In this document: piece after piece, positions 51,730 to 61,187 of the stretch
Layout of the letters: each line of letters begins with the position of its first letter
How positions within the stretch are numbered: position 1 is the stretch's first letter
NCBI GenBank assembly: GCA_002411345.1
Contig: DHSL01000053.1
Coordinates: 1 to 64,000 of the forward strand
DNA: 64,000 nt
Direction: 5' to 3'
Source of the DNA: Bacteroidales bacterium UBA5287
GTDB lineage: Bacteria > Bacteroidota > Bacteroidia > Bacteroidales > Dysgonomonadaceae
Notes under the pieces: model-generated
The model's input: the letters and a program-made list of their open reading frames with translations, nothing else
What the model was told of the DNA's origin: nothing
Databases searched by the model: none
Translations under genes and position numbers: made by a program

Positions 51730-54700
51730 ATGGACAAATCAATTAAAAAGGTTATCATCTTAGGTTCAGGAGCGTTAAAAATTGGTCAAGCCGGCGAATT
51801 TGATTATTCAGGTTCTCAGGCATTGAAGGCGATGAAAGAAGAGGGAATTGAAACGGTTTTAATAAACCCCAACATTGCCACTATTCAAACGTCCGAGGGA
51901 GTTGCTGACAAAGTATATTTTCTACCTATAACACCTTATTTTGTAGAAAAAGTAATAGAAAAGGAAAAACCCAATGGTATTCTATTAGCTTTTGGTGGTC
52001 AAACAGCACTAAATTGTGGGACTTCACTTTATCAAAGTGGTATACTTGAAAAATACGGAGTTCAAGTATTGGGTACTTCAGTAGACGCAATTATGATTAC
52101 CGAAGATCGTGATTTGTTTATTAAAAAACTGAATGAGATAGATGCCAAGACTCCGTTATCACATGCAGTAGAAAGTTTAGAAGATGCTTTGAAAGCAGCT
52201 GAAGAGATTGGTTATCCTGTGATGGTTCGTTCAGCATACGCACTTGGTGGTCAAGGCTCAGGTATTTGTGAAGACATAAATTCTTTCACAGAATTATGTA
52301 AAAGCGCCCTGTCATTTTCCAATCAGATTCTTGTAGAAGAAAGTTTAAAAGGATGGAAAGAGATTGAATTTGAGGTGATAAGGGATAAAAATGACCATTG
52401 TTTCACTGTTGTTCCGATGGAAAATTTTGATCCACTAGGTATCCATACTGGCGAGAGTATAGTAGTTGCCCCAATCATCACTTTATCAAAAGAACAAATT
52501 GCATTTTTGGAAGATGTTGCAAGAAATGTAGTTCGTCATATTGGTATTGTAGGAGAGTGTAACATTCAATACGCCTTTAATGCAGTAACCAATGATTATC
52601 GAATTATCGAGATAAATGCCCGATTGAGTCGATCATCAGCCTTAGCCTCAAAAGCATCCGGTTACCCATTAGCCTTTGTAGCAACAAAACTTGCTTTAGG
52701 TTACACTCTTGATCAGATAGGCGAGATGGGTACACCAAACTCCGCATATTTAGCACCTGCGGTCGATTATATGATAGTTAAAATACCCCGTTGGGATTTG
52801 AACAAGTTCCAAGGAGTAAGTCACGAAATTGGTTCTTCTATGAAGTCCGTAGGTGAAATCATGTCGATAGGTCAATCATTTGAAGAAATTATTCAGAAAG
52901 GATTGCGCATGATTGGCCAGGGAATGCATGGTTTTGTAGGAAACAAAATGTCATTTGATGATGTAGAAGATGTACTCTCCAACCCAACAGACATGCGTAT
53001 CTTTGCAATTGCCGATGCTTTTGAAAAAGGCTATACTGTAGAGAAGATAGTAGACCTTACTAAAATTGATAAATGGTTTATTGAGAAGCTGGAAAATATT
53101 TACAAATATACCAAAGTACTATCATCCTATACTAAAATTGAAGACCTTCCCCAAGAAGTACTTAACGAAGCAAAGCGACTTGGATTCTCAGATTTCCAGA
53201 TAGCCCGTTATGTAGAACATCAAGAAGGCACATTAGAAGAAGGCATCCTTCGTGTTCGTTCATTGAGGAAAAAATTGCAAGTTTTGCCACATGTATGTCG
53301 TATAAACACAGTTGCTTCAGAAGACCCCGAGAAAACGAACTACCTCTATTTTACTTATGGTGATAAGAAAGAGTTTAATCTATTAAAATCCACAAAAGAA
53401 ACCATAGTAGTTTTAGGTTCAGGTGCATATCGAATTGGATCGTCTGTTGAATTTGACTGGTGTTCAGTTAACGCAGTACAGACAGCACGTAAATCAGGTT
53501 ATGAATCAGTAATGATCAACTATAATCCTGAAACCGTATCTACCGATTATGACATGTGTGATCGACTCTATTTTGATGAGTTATCCTTTGAGCGTGTTCT
53601 TGATGTAATTGATATTGAGGATAATTTGAAAGGAGTGATTGTATCAGTAGGAGGTCAGATCCCCAATAATTTAGCAATGCGTTTGTATCGTCAGAACGTG
53701 CCAATTTTAGGAACATCCGCATTATCTATAGACCGTGCAGAAAACAGAAACAAGTTTTCTGCCATGCTTGACCAACTTAAAATAGATCAGCCACGTTGGA
53801 AGGAATTAACCAGTTTTGACGAAATTGATAGTTTTGTTGATGAAGTAGGATTCCCTGTGCTTATCCGTCCTTCCTATGTGTTATCCGGAGCAGCGATGAA
53901 TGTCTGCTATGACAAAGAGCAAATGCACAAATTTTTAACAATGGCCGCCAATGTTTCGAAAGAACATCCCGTTGTAGTTTCTGTATTCATGCAGAATGCC
54001 AAGGAGATAGAGTTTGATGCAGTAGCCAAAGATGGAGAAGTAGTAGAATACGCCATCTCCGAGCATGTTGAGTTTGCCGGTGTTCATTCCGGAGATGCAA
54101 CTTTAGTGTTCCCTGCTCAAAAAATCTATTTTGAGACCATGCGTCGTATCAAAAAGATATCAAAGCATATAGCAAAAGAATTAAATATCAGTGGTCCTTT
54201 CAACATTCAATATTTGGCAAAGAATAACGAGATAAAAGTTATTGAATGTAATTTGCGTGCATCCCGTTCGTTCCCCTTTGTTTCCAAAGTCATCAAACGC
54301 AACTTTATTGAAACCGCTACCCAGATAATGTTAGGAGAGCCATATAATAAACCCGACAGTTCAGTATTTGATTTAGAATATATTGGAGTTAAAGCATCCC
54401 AATTCTCATTCTCTCGCTTGCAAAATGCCGATCCGGTTTTAGGAGTTGATATGTCTTCTACCGGAGAAGTAGGATGTCTTGGAGATGATTTTTCAGAAGC
54501 AATTCTCAAATCCATGCTCTCAGTAGGCTATCGCGTTCCTGAAAAGGGAATTTTGATTTCTTCGGGCGAGATGAAATCCAAGGTGGATTTATTAGAAGCA
54601 TGTAAGCTTTTGGATGAACACGGTTATAAATTATATGCAAGTCACGGTACCTATAACTTTTTGACCGACAATGGTATTAAGGCAACCGATGTAAAGTGGC

Positions 54701-54942
54701 CAGATGAAGATGGTGATACGAATATCAAAACGATGATTAACGACAAGCAGTTTGATTTGATCATTAACATCCCAAAAGATGTTACCAAGCGCGAACTTAC
54801 AAACGGTTATATAATTCGTCGTGGAGCCATCGATTTTAATATACCACTCATTACAAATGCCCGTCTTGCCAGTGCGTTTATCACTGCATTTTGTTCATTA
54901 AAGCTTGAAGATATTAAGATAAAAAGCTGGAATGAGTATTAA
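51730..54942 (+). CDS. carB: Carbamoyl-phosphate synthase large subunit, copy 2
   Basis: A second complete CarB, 1070 residues, starting 25 bases after copy 1 on the same strand and alignable with it end to end. Both ATP-grasp halves are intact (GSGALKIGQAGEFDYSGSQA; VRSAYALGGQGSGI; GSGAYRIGSSVEFDWCSVN; VRPSYVLSGAAMNV), and the MGS-like regulatory domain is at about 930-1070. Third codon positions use more G and C than copy 1. The two may serve arginine and pyrimidine synthesis with different allosteric control, both sharing the single CarA; this is inference. A long hairpin terminator follows. Confidence 0.96.
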   Translation: MDKSIKKVIILGSGALKIGQAGEFDYSGSQALKAMKEEGIETVLINPNIATIQTSEGVADKVYFLPITPYFVEKVIEKEKPNGILLAFGGQTALNCGTSLYQSGILEKYGVQVLGTSVDAIMITEDRDLFIKKLNEIDAKTPLSHAVESLEDALKAAEEIGYPVMVRSAYALGGQGSGICEDINSFTELCKSALSFSNQILVEESLKGWKEIEFEVIRDKNDHCFTVVPMENFDPLGIHTGESIVVAPIITLSKEQIAFLEDVARNVVRHIGIVGECNIQYAFNAVTNDYRIIEINARLSRSSALASKASGYPLAFVATKLALGYTLDQIGEMGTPNSAYLAPAVDYMIVKIPRWDLNKFQGVSHEIGSSMKSVGEIMSIGQSFEEIIQKGLRMIGQGMHGFVGNKMSFDDVEDVLSNPTDMRIFAIADAFEKGYTVEKIVDLTKIDKWFIEKLENIYKYTKVLSSYTKIEDLPQEVLNEAKRLGFSDFQIARYVEHQEGTLEEGILRVRSLRKKLQVLPHVCRINTVASEDPEKTNYLYFTYGDKKEFNLLKSTKETIVVLGSGAYRIGSSVEFDWCSVNAVQTARKSGYESVMINYNPETVSTDYDMCDRLYFDELSFERVLDVIDIEDNLKGVIVSVGGQIPNNLAMRLYRQNVPILGTSALSIDRAENRNKFSAMLDQLKIDQPRWKELTSFDEIDSFVDEVGFPVLIRPSYVLSGAAMNVCYDKEQMHKFLTMAANVSKEHPVVVSVFMQNAKEIEFDAVAKDGEVVEYAISEHVEFAGVHSGDATLVFPAQKIYFETMRRIKKISKHIAKELNISGPFNIQYLAKNNEIKVIECNLRASRSFPFVSKVIKRNFIETATQIMLGEPYNKPDSSVFDLEYIGVKASQFSFSRLQNADPVLGVDMSSTGEVGCLGDDFSEAILKSMLSVGYRVPEKGILISSGEMKSKVDLLEACKLLDEHGYKLYASHGTYNFLTDNGIKATDVKWPDEDGDTNIKTMINDKQFDLIINIPKDVTKRELTNGYIIRRGAIDFNIPLITNARLASAFITAFCSLKLEDIKIKSWNEY

Positions 54943-54952
54943 ATAAGAATTT

Positions 54953-55018
54953 AACAGTAAGTGTATTTTTTATCATATTTTTACTAAAAATAGATAAAAA
55001 TGCACTTACTGTTCTTTT
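54953..55018 (+). terminator. Long hairpin terminator of the car operon
   Basis: Arms beginning AACAGTAAGTG (54953) and ending CACTTACTGTT (55013), with an inner ATTTTT/AAAAAT extension, form a stem of about 20 bp with a single G-U/A-C type irregularity, followed by CTTTT. It ends 90 bases before the convergent hypothetical gene. Confidence 0.75.
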
Positions 55019-55019
55019 G

Positions 55020-55042
55020 ATTATAGTGAGACCATAGTGAGA
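55020..55042 (+). repeat. Copy 2 of the 23-base dispersed repeat
   Basis: Two tandem 11-base units ATAGTGAGACC and ATAGTGAGAGC starting at 55023 and 55034. It matches 20 of 23 positions at 24759-24781. Here it lies between convergent genes, so a promoter role is unlikely for this copy. Confidence 0.5.
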
Positions 55043-55107
55043 GCATCACCGGAGCAAGCTAAGTTGATAAATATTATATATTTAGAGAAATATATTGTAA
55101 ATTATGT

Positions 55108-55644
55108 TTAATTGAAAAAGGTGTTTTCGTTTTTTCTAAATTTTACAACAGAAGAATCAGTCACATTTTTTTTAAAAGAATAGATTAATTCAGGCATCAA
55201 GATTGAAAATTGCATTATCACGCAATTTTGCATCACATCAATATAAGCACCTGTAAAGTATTGTAGTACAATGTGATTGTTTGGTATTGAATAATTTGAA
55301 ATGAAAGCATCAATGGAGTCCATTACGGAAGAGATCTTTTTGTACGAATAATTAACCGTTAAAACAGTAAAGTTCTCGTTTTTAATTATTTGTGCTATAT
55401 CAGATTTATTAATGTCAGAATCTTTTGTGACAAGCACAACAAGATTTCCTTTATCGTCGATATAAGACCCGCCATAATAATCAGGAAAGAATTCAATGCG
55501 TTGATCTTTATCGAAAAAGTTGAGCAGCATTTCATTCAAACTGTCAGCTATTTCAGCATTTTTATTTATTTGCTCCAGCGTTTGTGCCTGCGTTAAAACT
55601 GATACAAATAGAAGAAGTACAAAGAATGATACAATTTTTTTCAC
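55108..55644 (-). CDS. Small exported protein of unknown function
   Basis: A 178-residue protein with a clear signal peptide (hydrophobic 4-18, cleavage after TQAQ at about 21). The mature part is alpha/beta, with FFPDYYGGSYIDDKGNLVVLVT (about 53-74). That stretch faintly resembles the prodomain of alpha-lytic/streptogrisin proteases, but there is no protease domain, so it may be a stand-alone fold of that type. No conserved catalytic residues are evident. It stands alone between the car operon and trmO. Confidence 0.65.
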   Translation of the reverse strand: MKKIVSFFVLLLFVSVLTQAQTLEQINKNAEIADSLNEMLLNFFDKDQRIEFFPDYYGGSYIDDKGNLVVLVTKDSDINKSDIAQIIKNENFTVLTVNYSYKKISSVMDSIDAFISNYSIPNNHIVLQYFTGAYIDVMQNCVIMQFSILMPELIYSFKKNVTDSSVVKFRKNENTFFN

Positions 55645-55696
55645 AATTATGAATTATTTCATACAAACTTACTTATAATTCTATTAAAGCACTTAT

Positions 55697-55704
55697 TATA
55701 TTTG
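55697..55704 (+). promoter_or_regulatory. Candidate -7 element for trmO
   Basis: TATATTTG fits TAnnTTTG, 56 bases before the trmO ATG; no -33 element is apparent. Confidence 0.4.
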
Positions 55705-55759
55705 AAAATACAAACTGTTAGATGTTATTCCATTTGCAAATAAATAAAATGATTAGACT

Positions 55760-56422
55760 ATGAAAATTATTGCCAAGATTCATACTGATTTCCAAACAAA
55801 ATTTGGTGTACCCCGTCAAAGTGGATTAATATCATCCTTACAAGGAAAAATCATATTTGAACCAGAATATCGTAATGTTGATGCAGTGAGAGGATTAGAA
55901 GGTTACGAATATATTTGGTTGATTTGGCAATTTTCAGAAGCAATTATTGAAGATTGGTCGCCAACCGTCCGTCCTCCCAGGTTAGGAGGAAATAAAAGGG
56001 TTGGGGTTTTTGCTACGCGTTCCCCTTTTCGTCCCAATCCTATTGGGTTATCGTCCGTGAAATTAGAAAAGGTAGAGATTACAGTAGATAATGGTCCAGT
56101 GCTTTTTGTTTCCGGTATTGATATGATGGATGGTACCCCAATTTATGATATCAAGCCATATATTCCATTAGACTGTCACCAAGGAGCAGCAGGAGGATTT
56201 AGCGATGATATGAGTGAAAAAGAATTACAAGTTATATTCCCTGATGTATTGCTTAAATTAATTGATGAAGAAAAAAGAAAAACACTTTTGAAAGTACTTT
56301 CAAAAGACCCTCGGCCTTCCTATCAAGAAGATCCCGAAAGGATTTATGGAATTGCTTTTGCGGGTAAAGATGTTCGTTTTATTGTAAATGGCGGTATTTT
56401 AAAAGTAATAGAAGTAATTTAA
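55760..56422 (+). CDS. trmO: tRNA (t6A37) N6-methyltransferase TrmO
   Basis: Adds a methyl group to threonylcarbamoyladenosine-37 in tRNA-Thr using SAM. It has the single-sheeted beta-barrel TsaA fold: KFGVPRQSGLI (about 15-25), YEYIWLIWQFS, RPPRLGGNKRVGVFATRSPFRPNPIGLSSVKL and GIDMMDGTPIYDIKPYIP are all family hallmarks. The C-terminal part (about 150-220) is the small extra domain with DPRPSYQEDPERIYGI. 220 residues. It lies 7 bases before the methyltransferase-like gene, so they form an operon. Confidence 0.93.
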   Translation: MKIIAKIHTDFQTKFGVPRQSGLISSLQGKIIFEPEYRNVDAVRGLEGYEYIWLIWQFSEAIIEDWSPTVRPPRLGGNKRVGVFATRSPFRPNPIGLSSVKLEKVEITVDNGPVLFVSGIDMMDGTPIYDIKPYIPLDCHQGAAGGFSDDMSEKELQVIFPDVLLKLIDEEKRKTLLKVLSKDPRPSYQEDPERIYGIAFAGKDVRFIVNGGILKVIEVI

Positions 56423-56429
56423 TTCGACT

Positions 56430-57452
56430 ATGCATAAAGATTTTTCAGAAATAGACAATCAGAAGCTTCAAGAACTAATTAAAATCAGAAAAAGAAATAA
56501 TGATTATAGTTGGTTAGTCGTAGATTATCTTAACAATACGCCCCGTTTGATAACCAAAGAATTGATGCAACGTGTAGATGAAGACGGTATTCTTTCTGAA
56601 AAAGTACTTTTCTCCGCATTGTTAAGTGGATTTCTTGATTTAGATGCTGAGAATAATGAAGAAGATAATGTGTTAGAAACAAGCTATCTACATCAATCTG
56701 TAAAAAAACTAGATCCAACAATCTATTTATCTAATTCCTATTATCGACATATTAAGATTCCAAAAATCAGTTTCGCCAATTGGAAGTTAACGTACGATCA
56801 ATATGATCCATACGAAGCATTCATATATAAAGATATTGTTTTAACGTCAGATTATCATGAGATTCCTCAAATCGGTTTCTTTGATAAATCGTTCCGTTTT
56901 CCTGTAGTAATGGAAAACAATCATGAATGGATGGCTATCAAGCCAAATGAAATTGAAACTATGCAATCGGTGATTGATCAAGTGAACGGTCGTGTACTTA
57001 CATTTGGGTTAGGAATGGGATATTTTCCATATATGGTATCATTAAAAGAAAATGTTAGTAGTGTTACCATAGTAGAAAAAGATAAAGAAGTAATTCGATT
57101 ATTCCGTGAAATTATTCTTCCTCAGTTTCAGCACAAAGAAAAAGTTGAAATAATAAATGCCGATGCATTTGAATATGCTATGAAAAAGTTACCCAACATA
57201 TCGTTCGACTCTGTTTTTGTGGATTTATGGCATGATGTATCTGACGGTTTAGAATTATATTTAAAGATGAAAAAACTTGAATATTTAAGTGAAAGAACAA
57301 GGTTTTTTTATTGGATAGAAGATTCGTTACTATCAGGTTTACGCTGGCAATTATTTGATGTAATTATTTCAACATCCTCCTCATTTGAAGAAATTGAGCA
57401 GAGGTTAAGTAACAAATTTCTACAAGAATTAGCCTCTTCATCGATCAAGTAA
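56430..57452 (+). CDS. Rossmann-fold methyltransferase-like protein (spermidine synthase group)
   Basis: A 340-residue cytoplasmic protein. The N-terminal 170 residues have no domain I recognise. From about 185 there is a Rossmann SAM/dcSAM motif VLTFGLGMGYFPYMVSL with acidic E216 (VTIVEKD) and a later IINADAFEYAM and VFVDLWHDV, the pattern of spermidine-synthase-like and related methyltransferases. It lacks the aminopropyltransferase DGG(D/E) motif, so a true spermidine synthase is unlikely. Coupling to trmO suggests an RNA or translation role, but this is only context. Confidence 0.7.
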   Translation: MHKDFSEIDNQKLQELIKIRKRNNDYSWLVVDYLNNTPRLITKELMQRVDEDGILSEKVLFSALLSGFLDLDAENNEEDNVLETSYLHQSVKKLDPTIYLSNSYYRHIKIPKISFANWKLTYDQYDPYEAFIYKDIVLTSDYHEIPQIGFFDKSFRFPVVMENNHEWMAIKPNEIETMQSVIDQVNGRVLTFGLGMGYFPYMVSLKENVSSVTIVEKDKEVIRLFREIILPQFQHKEKVEIINADAFEYAMKKLPNISFDSVFVDLWHDVSDGLELYLKMKKLEYLSERTRFFYWIEDSLLSGLRWQLFDVIISTSSSFEEIEQRLSNKFLQELASSSIK

Positions 57453-57455
57453 AAA

Positions 57456-57494
57456 TAAATAACCCCTTACTATGATTAGTAAAGGGTTATTTAT
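57456..57494. terminator. Bidirectional terminator between the methyltransferase-like and tricorn genes
   Basis: The stem ATAACCCCTTACT/AGTAAAGGGTTAT (57459-57471 and 57478-57490, one C-A mismatch) is flanked by A-rich sequence on the left and T-rich on the right, serving convergent genes ending at 57452 and 57509. Confidence 0.75.
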
Positions 57495-57508
57495 CATATC
57501 ACTTTTAT

Positions 57509-60500
57509 TTACAATTGATTAAGTAAAACTTTAACAGCTTCTTCAAGTTGAGTATCCTCGCCATTGATTACTTTTGTTGGATCAAGAGCCACTTTAAAAT
57601 CAGGTTCCAGCTGGGTATTTTCCAGATAAGTACCCTCTTCTGTTCTATATCCCACAACAGGAATTCCAAAATAAAGCGATGGATCTTGTAGCGTAACCCA
57701 GTTTACACTAGTCATTGTTCCAGGTACAGGCATGCCAACCACTTTACCGATTTTCATTTTCTTATAAACCCATGGAGATCCGTGAGCATTAGAATAATCA
57801 GCTTCAGTCGTCAGCATTACCGACGGTTTATTCCATCGTCGACTTGGCATTTCGCTGTAATCCTTTCCTCGAACAACCTGTTGCAGATATTTCTCCCCAC
57901 TAAAGAACACTTCAAGATCTTCATGTAATCGTCCACCCCCGTTATACCGAATATCGATCACAATTCCTTCTTTCTCGTAATATTTTCCAAGAGCTTTTGA
58001 ATATACCTGGCGGAAACTGTTGTCGCCCATAGACTGAATATGAACATATCCTAAACGTCCATTTGACAACCGTTCAACATCCTCTTCGCGTTGTTTTACC
58101 CAACGTTCGTATAATAGATCGTTCAATTCTGTCGATGATATAGGTTTAATCACCTCTTCCCATCTATTTCCTGTAGAAGGAGAATAAATAGAGATCAATG
58201 TATTTTTACCCACTTTATCGTCTAACAAAAGAAAATAATTAGTGTTATTTTGGATTTCAATGCCATCAATTTTTTCGATTATGTCCCCCTTTTTAACCTT
58301 AGAAAGAAAATTATCGAAAGGACCATTTACAATCACCTCATCAATTGTTAAGCCGTTTTTATTGTCTACACGACTAACGAACAATCCAAGTTCAGCCGTA
58401 CGTTCATCTTTGTTTGGAGCGCGATATCCAGAACCAGTATGAGATACATTTAATTCACCCAACAGTTCTGAAAGCATTTCAGAGAAATCGTAGTTATTGT
58501 TTATATGTGGGAGGAATTTGCGATAGTGTATTGTTAACGCGTCCCAATCAACTCCGTGCATTTCAGTAGAATAAAAACGTTCTTTTTCTTCTCGATAAAC
58601 GAAGTCATACATAAATACCCTTTCTTTATATGCATCAATTTTCATTTCAGCAGAATAATTAATAGGTGTAAATTTATCGTTTGCGAACTCCATTTTATGC
58701 ATTTTATTGTTGCTTAGAATGTAGAGATTTTTCATCTCCTTATCAGTTTTAAAATTCGACCATCCACCGTTTAACTTATTCAATAGAGTAGTTGATTTTT
58801 TGCGTAAATCATGAACCCACATATCATATCCCCCCTCAAAGGCCGACATATAATAAAGTTTTGTAGCATCTTTATTTATAATAGCATCGCCCAATCTGGA
58901 AGAGTTTGAAGTAAGTCTTACAATTCGGCTATCCATGTTATCGAATTCTATGATAATATCTTTAGGCTTCTCTTCTTTATTATCCTTTACTTCTTTTTCT
59001 TCATTCTCTTTTCTTTTAGCCTCTTTATCTTTCTTTTCAGCCTCTTTTTCCGCTTCTTTGAACAGTTCAAATTCTTCGGTATTCATTTTATATTTATTGA
59101 ATGCCTGTCGGTTTGTAAAAACGATAAACACATCCTCCATAGATCCCCAAGAAGCATGATTTCTCATTCCATATATTTCTGAATTGAAAAGAATTGCGTT
59201 TCCATCCATTACCCAGTGTGGATTATGATTTGTGTATCCACTATTTGTAATATTGTAAATTTCACCACCATCAATTGCGCTTACAATTCCAATATTCGAG
59301 TATGGTGCGTGATTGTTTGAAACATATTCAAGTACAAACCATTTACTGTCCGGCGACCATGAATAAGTCATATTTCCGTCACTTTCATGTTGATAAGTAC
59401 CATCTGTTATCTGTCTTAATTTTTTAGAATCAAGATTATATACCATCAGTCTTTTTCTATCCATTACGAAAGCCACTTCTTTTCCATCGGGAGAAAACTG
59501 TGGATTTTGTTTTTCTGAAGAATTATTTTTTATCAATTCTTCTTCATTGATAACTGTCGCGTTAGGGAAATTAGGATCTTCTTTTCTTCCAATGGTTGCC
59601 TTATAAATGTTTCGTTTTCCATCGCGATAACTTGTATAAATCAATGTGCGGTTATCCGGGCCAAAATTAACTTCACTTTCAGCAGCAACGCTAGTTGTAA
59701 TTTGTTTTGTAGTAGAATAATCAGCAGAAGTCACAAAAACATCCCCTCTCACAATAAAAGCCACTTGTTTTCCATCAGGAGAAACGTCAGCCGAAGTAGC
59801 TCCAGAAGTAAATGTCAGTTTCTGTGGTTCTTTATCGTCTAAGTCGTTAATTATAGATATGTTAAGCTTGTTTGGTTCTTTTGTGTTTGGAGATAATGTA
59901 TAAATTTCACCATCAAATCCAAAGCAAGTAGTTTCATTGTTTGAAATTGTTAGAAACCTTACTGGATGTTCTTTAAAAAACGTGAGTTGTTTTACGCCAG
60001 AAGGGTTGTTCAAAGGTGCTGAAAACAAATTATAATTTCCACTTCGTTCACTTAAAAAATAGATCGAATTTCCGTCAGGACTATAAACCGGATCAGTGTC
60101 TTCACCCTGCCAGTCTATTATTTTCTTAAATATACTATTTTGAATGTCATATTCAATGATATCGCGAGTTACAGACGAAGTATGATGTTTTCGCCAAGTA
60201 TTTTCCATCCCCTTAACATCTTGATATACAAATTTATTGCCAGTTTTATTGAAATTAATATTAGCAGCAGGAAAAGCAAGCATCATTTCCACTAAACCAC
60301 CATCTATTGACACTTTGTACAGTTCGGACATGAGAGATGTAGGAAATAATGCACTTTTTGCCGGATATTGATAATGTGCAGAAAAAACAACATATTTACC
60401 ATCATTAGTAAATGTATAAGGAGATTCGCTACCTGAATGAGTTGTCAGCTGTTTTGCACTACCACCATCTGCCGACATAAGATAAATATCTTTACCACCT

Positions 60501-60757
60501 GCTTCGCGGTCACTCACAAATGCAATTTTGCTTCCATCGGGTGACCAGATTGGGTTACTGTCAAAAGCATTATTTGTTGTTAATCTTTGAGCCTGACCAC
60601 CTTTTGAAGATACTTTATAAATATCCCCTTTGTATGAAAAAGCTATTTGAGTTCCATCGGGAGAAATTGATGGATATCTCATCCACAAGGGTTTTTGTGC
60701 AAAAGCACAAGTGAACATAAATAGTATTAATAAAGTAGATAAAATTTGTTTGGACAT
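57509..60757 (-). CDS. Tricorn-type S41 protease with beta-propeller domains
   Basis: A 1082-residue exported protease with a signal peptide (1-20). Residues about 25-330 and 330-620 hold PD40-type propeller repeats (SPDGTQIAFSYKGDIYKV, WSPDGSKIAFVSDREAGGKDIYLMSADGG and similar). A strongly charged Lys/Glu-rich insert lies at about 563-598. Then comes the C1 helical domain (about 690-760), a PDZ domain (about 770-860, FDNFLSKVKKGDIIEKIDG) and the S41 core with GIVIDIRYNGGGR (about 930) and probable nucleophile S989 (ADYSNAHGSP). Such enzymes are thought to degrade peptides in the periplasm of Bacteroidota. It is transcribed from the TACATTTG at 60789-60796. Confidence 0.93.
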   Translation of the reverse strand: MSKQILSTLLILFMFTCAFAQKPLWMRYPSISPDGTQIAFSYKGDIYKVSSKGGQAQRLTTNNAFDSNPIWSPDGSKIAFVSDREAGGKDIYLMSADGGSAKQLTTHSGSESPYTFTNDGKYVVFSAHYQYPAKSALFPTSLMSELYKVSIDGGLVEMMLAFPAANINFNKTGNKFVYQDVKGMENTWRKHHTSSVTRDIIEYDIQNSIFKKIIDWQGEDTDPVYSPDGNSIYFLSERSGNYNLFSAPLNNPSGVKQLTFFKEHPVRFLTISNNETTCFGFDGEIYTLSPNTKEPNKLNISIINDLDDKEPQKLTFTSGATSADVSPDGKQVAFIVRGDVFVTSADYSTTKQITTSVAAESEVNFGPDNRTLIYTSYRDGKRNIYKATIGRKEDPNFPNATVINEEELIKNNSSEKQNPQFSPDGKEVAFVMDRKRLMVYNLDSKKLRQITDGTYQHESDGNMTYSWSPDSKWFVLEYVSNNHAPYSNIGIVSAIDGGEIYNITNSGYTNHNPHWVMDGNAILFNSEIYGMRNHASWGSMEDVFIVFTNRQAFNKYKMNTEEFELFKEAEKEAEKKDKEAKRKENEEKEVKDNKEEKPKDIIIEFDNMDSRIVRLTSNSSRLGDAIINKDATKLYYMSAFEGGYDMWVHDLRKKSTTLLNKLNGGWSNFKTDKEMKNLYILSNNKMHKMEFANDKFTPINYSAEMKIDAYKERVFMYDFVYREEKERFYSTEMHGVDWDALTIHYRKFLPHINNNYDFSEMLSELLGELNVSHTGSGYRAPNKDERTAELGLFVSRVDNKNGLTIDEVIVNGPFDNFLSKVKKGDIIEKIDGIEIQNNTNYFLLLDDKVGKNTLISIYSPSTGNRWEEVIKPISSTELNDLLYERWVKQREEDVERLSNGRLGYVHIQSMGDNSFRQVYSKALGKYYEKEGIVIDIRYNGGGRLHEDLEVFFSGEKYLQQVVRGKDYSEMPSRRWNKPSVMLTTEADYSNAHGSPWVYKKMKIGKVVGMPVPGTMTSVNWVTLQDPSLYFGIPVVGYRTEEGTYLENTQLEPDFKVALDPTKVINGEDTQLEEAVKVLLNQL

Positions 60758-60788
60758 TAAACATTGAATTTTGTTAGATTAATTGATG

Positions 60789-60796
60789 CAAATGTA
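60789..60796 (-). promoter_or_regulatory. Candidate -7 element for the tricorn gene
   Basis: The minus strand reads TACATTTG, matching TAnnTTTG, 32 bases upstream of the tricorn ATG at 60757. Confidence 0.45.
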
Positions 60797-61055
60797 ATTA
60801 AAATAGTTAATAGAATAAAAGAACCTGTCTATTTTATAGTCGCCAGCTGATTTATTATTATTAAAACAGTCAAATATTTTACATTTAGTTATCTAATAGT
60901 ACTTTAATGTAAGGAAAAATGTTTTTTACAATTAACGAAAAAGTCTTCAATCAAACTAATATTTCCAAAGCTAATTTATTTATATGTTGGAAATAATCCT
61001 TTTGATATAAGACCTAATATTTGTTGGTAATTATTAAGTATTTATTTCATTACAT

Positions 61056-61077
61056 ATTTGAATAACCATATTCAAAT
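61056..61077. repeat. 9-bp perfect palindrome
   Basis: ATTTGAATA, 4 bases, TATTCAAAT in the intergenic region. It could be an operator or a weak hairpin after the DUF6544 gene. Confidence 0.45.
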
Positions 61078-61187
61078 TGATTATCTAAAAGGTTAAAAAT
61101 CAGATTAATGAATTCTGTTCTTAGTGATGAACTTTATGATTCTTGATTATTGTTTGAAACATTAAAATCAATCCTGTCTATTGTGCC

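Larger units (their letters stand above)
60758..61187. other. AT-rich intergenic region with a palindrome and no gene
   Basis: 430 bases between the tricorn start and the DUF6544 stop. Stop codons are frequent in all frames; the longest ATG reading I find is 25 codons (from 60919) and is not convincing. It contains the tricorn promoter element at its left end and a 9-bp palindrome at 61056-61077. Confidence 0.6.

Noticed and set aside
48453..54942. Tandem carB genes as a frameshift-split or chimeric single gene
   Set aside because: Each reading frame contains both ATP-grasp halves and the MGS-like domain from start to stop, so these are two whole genes.
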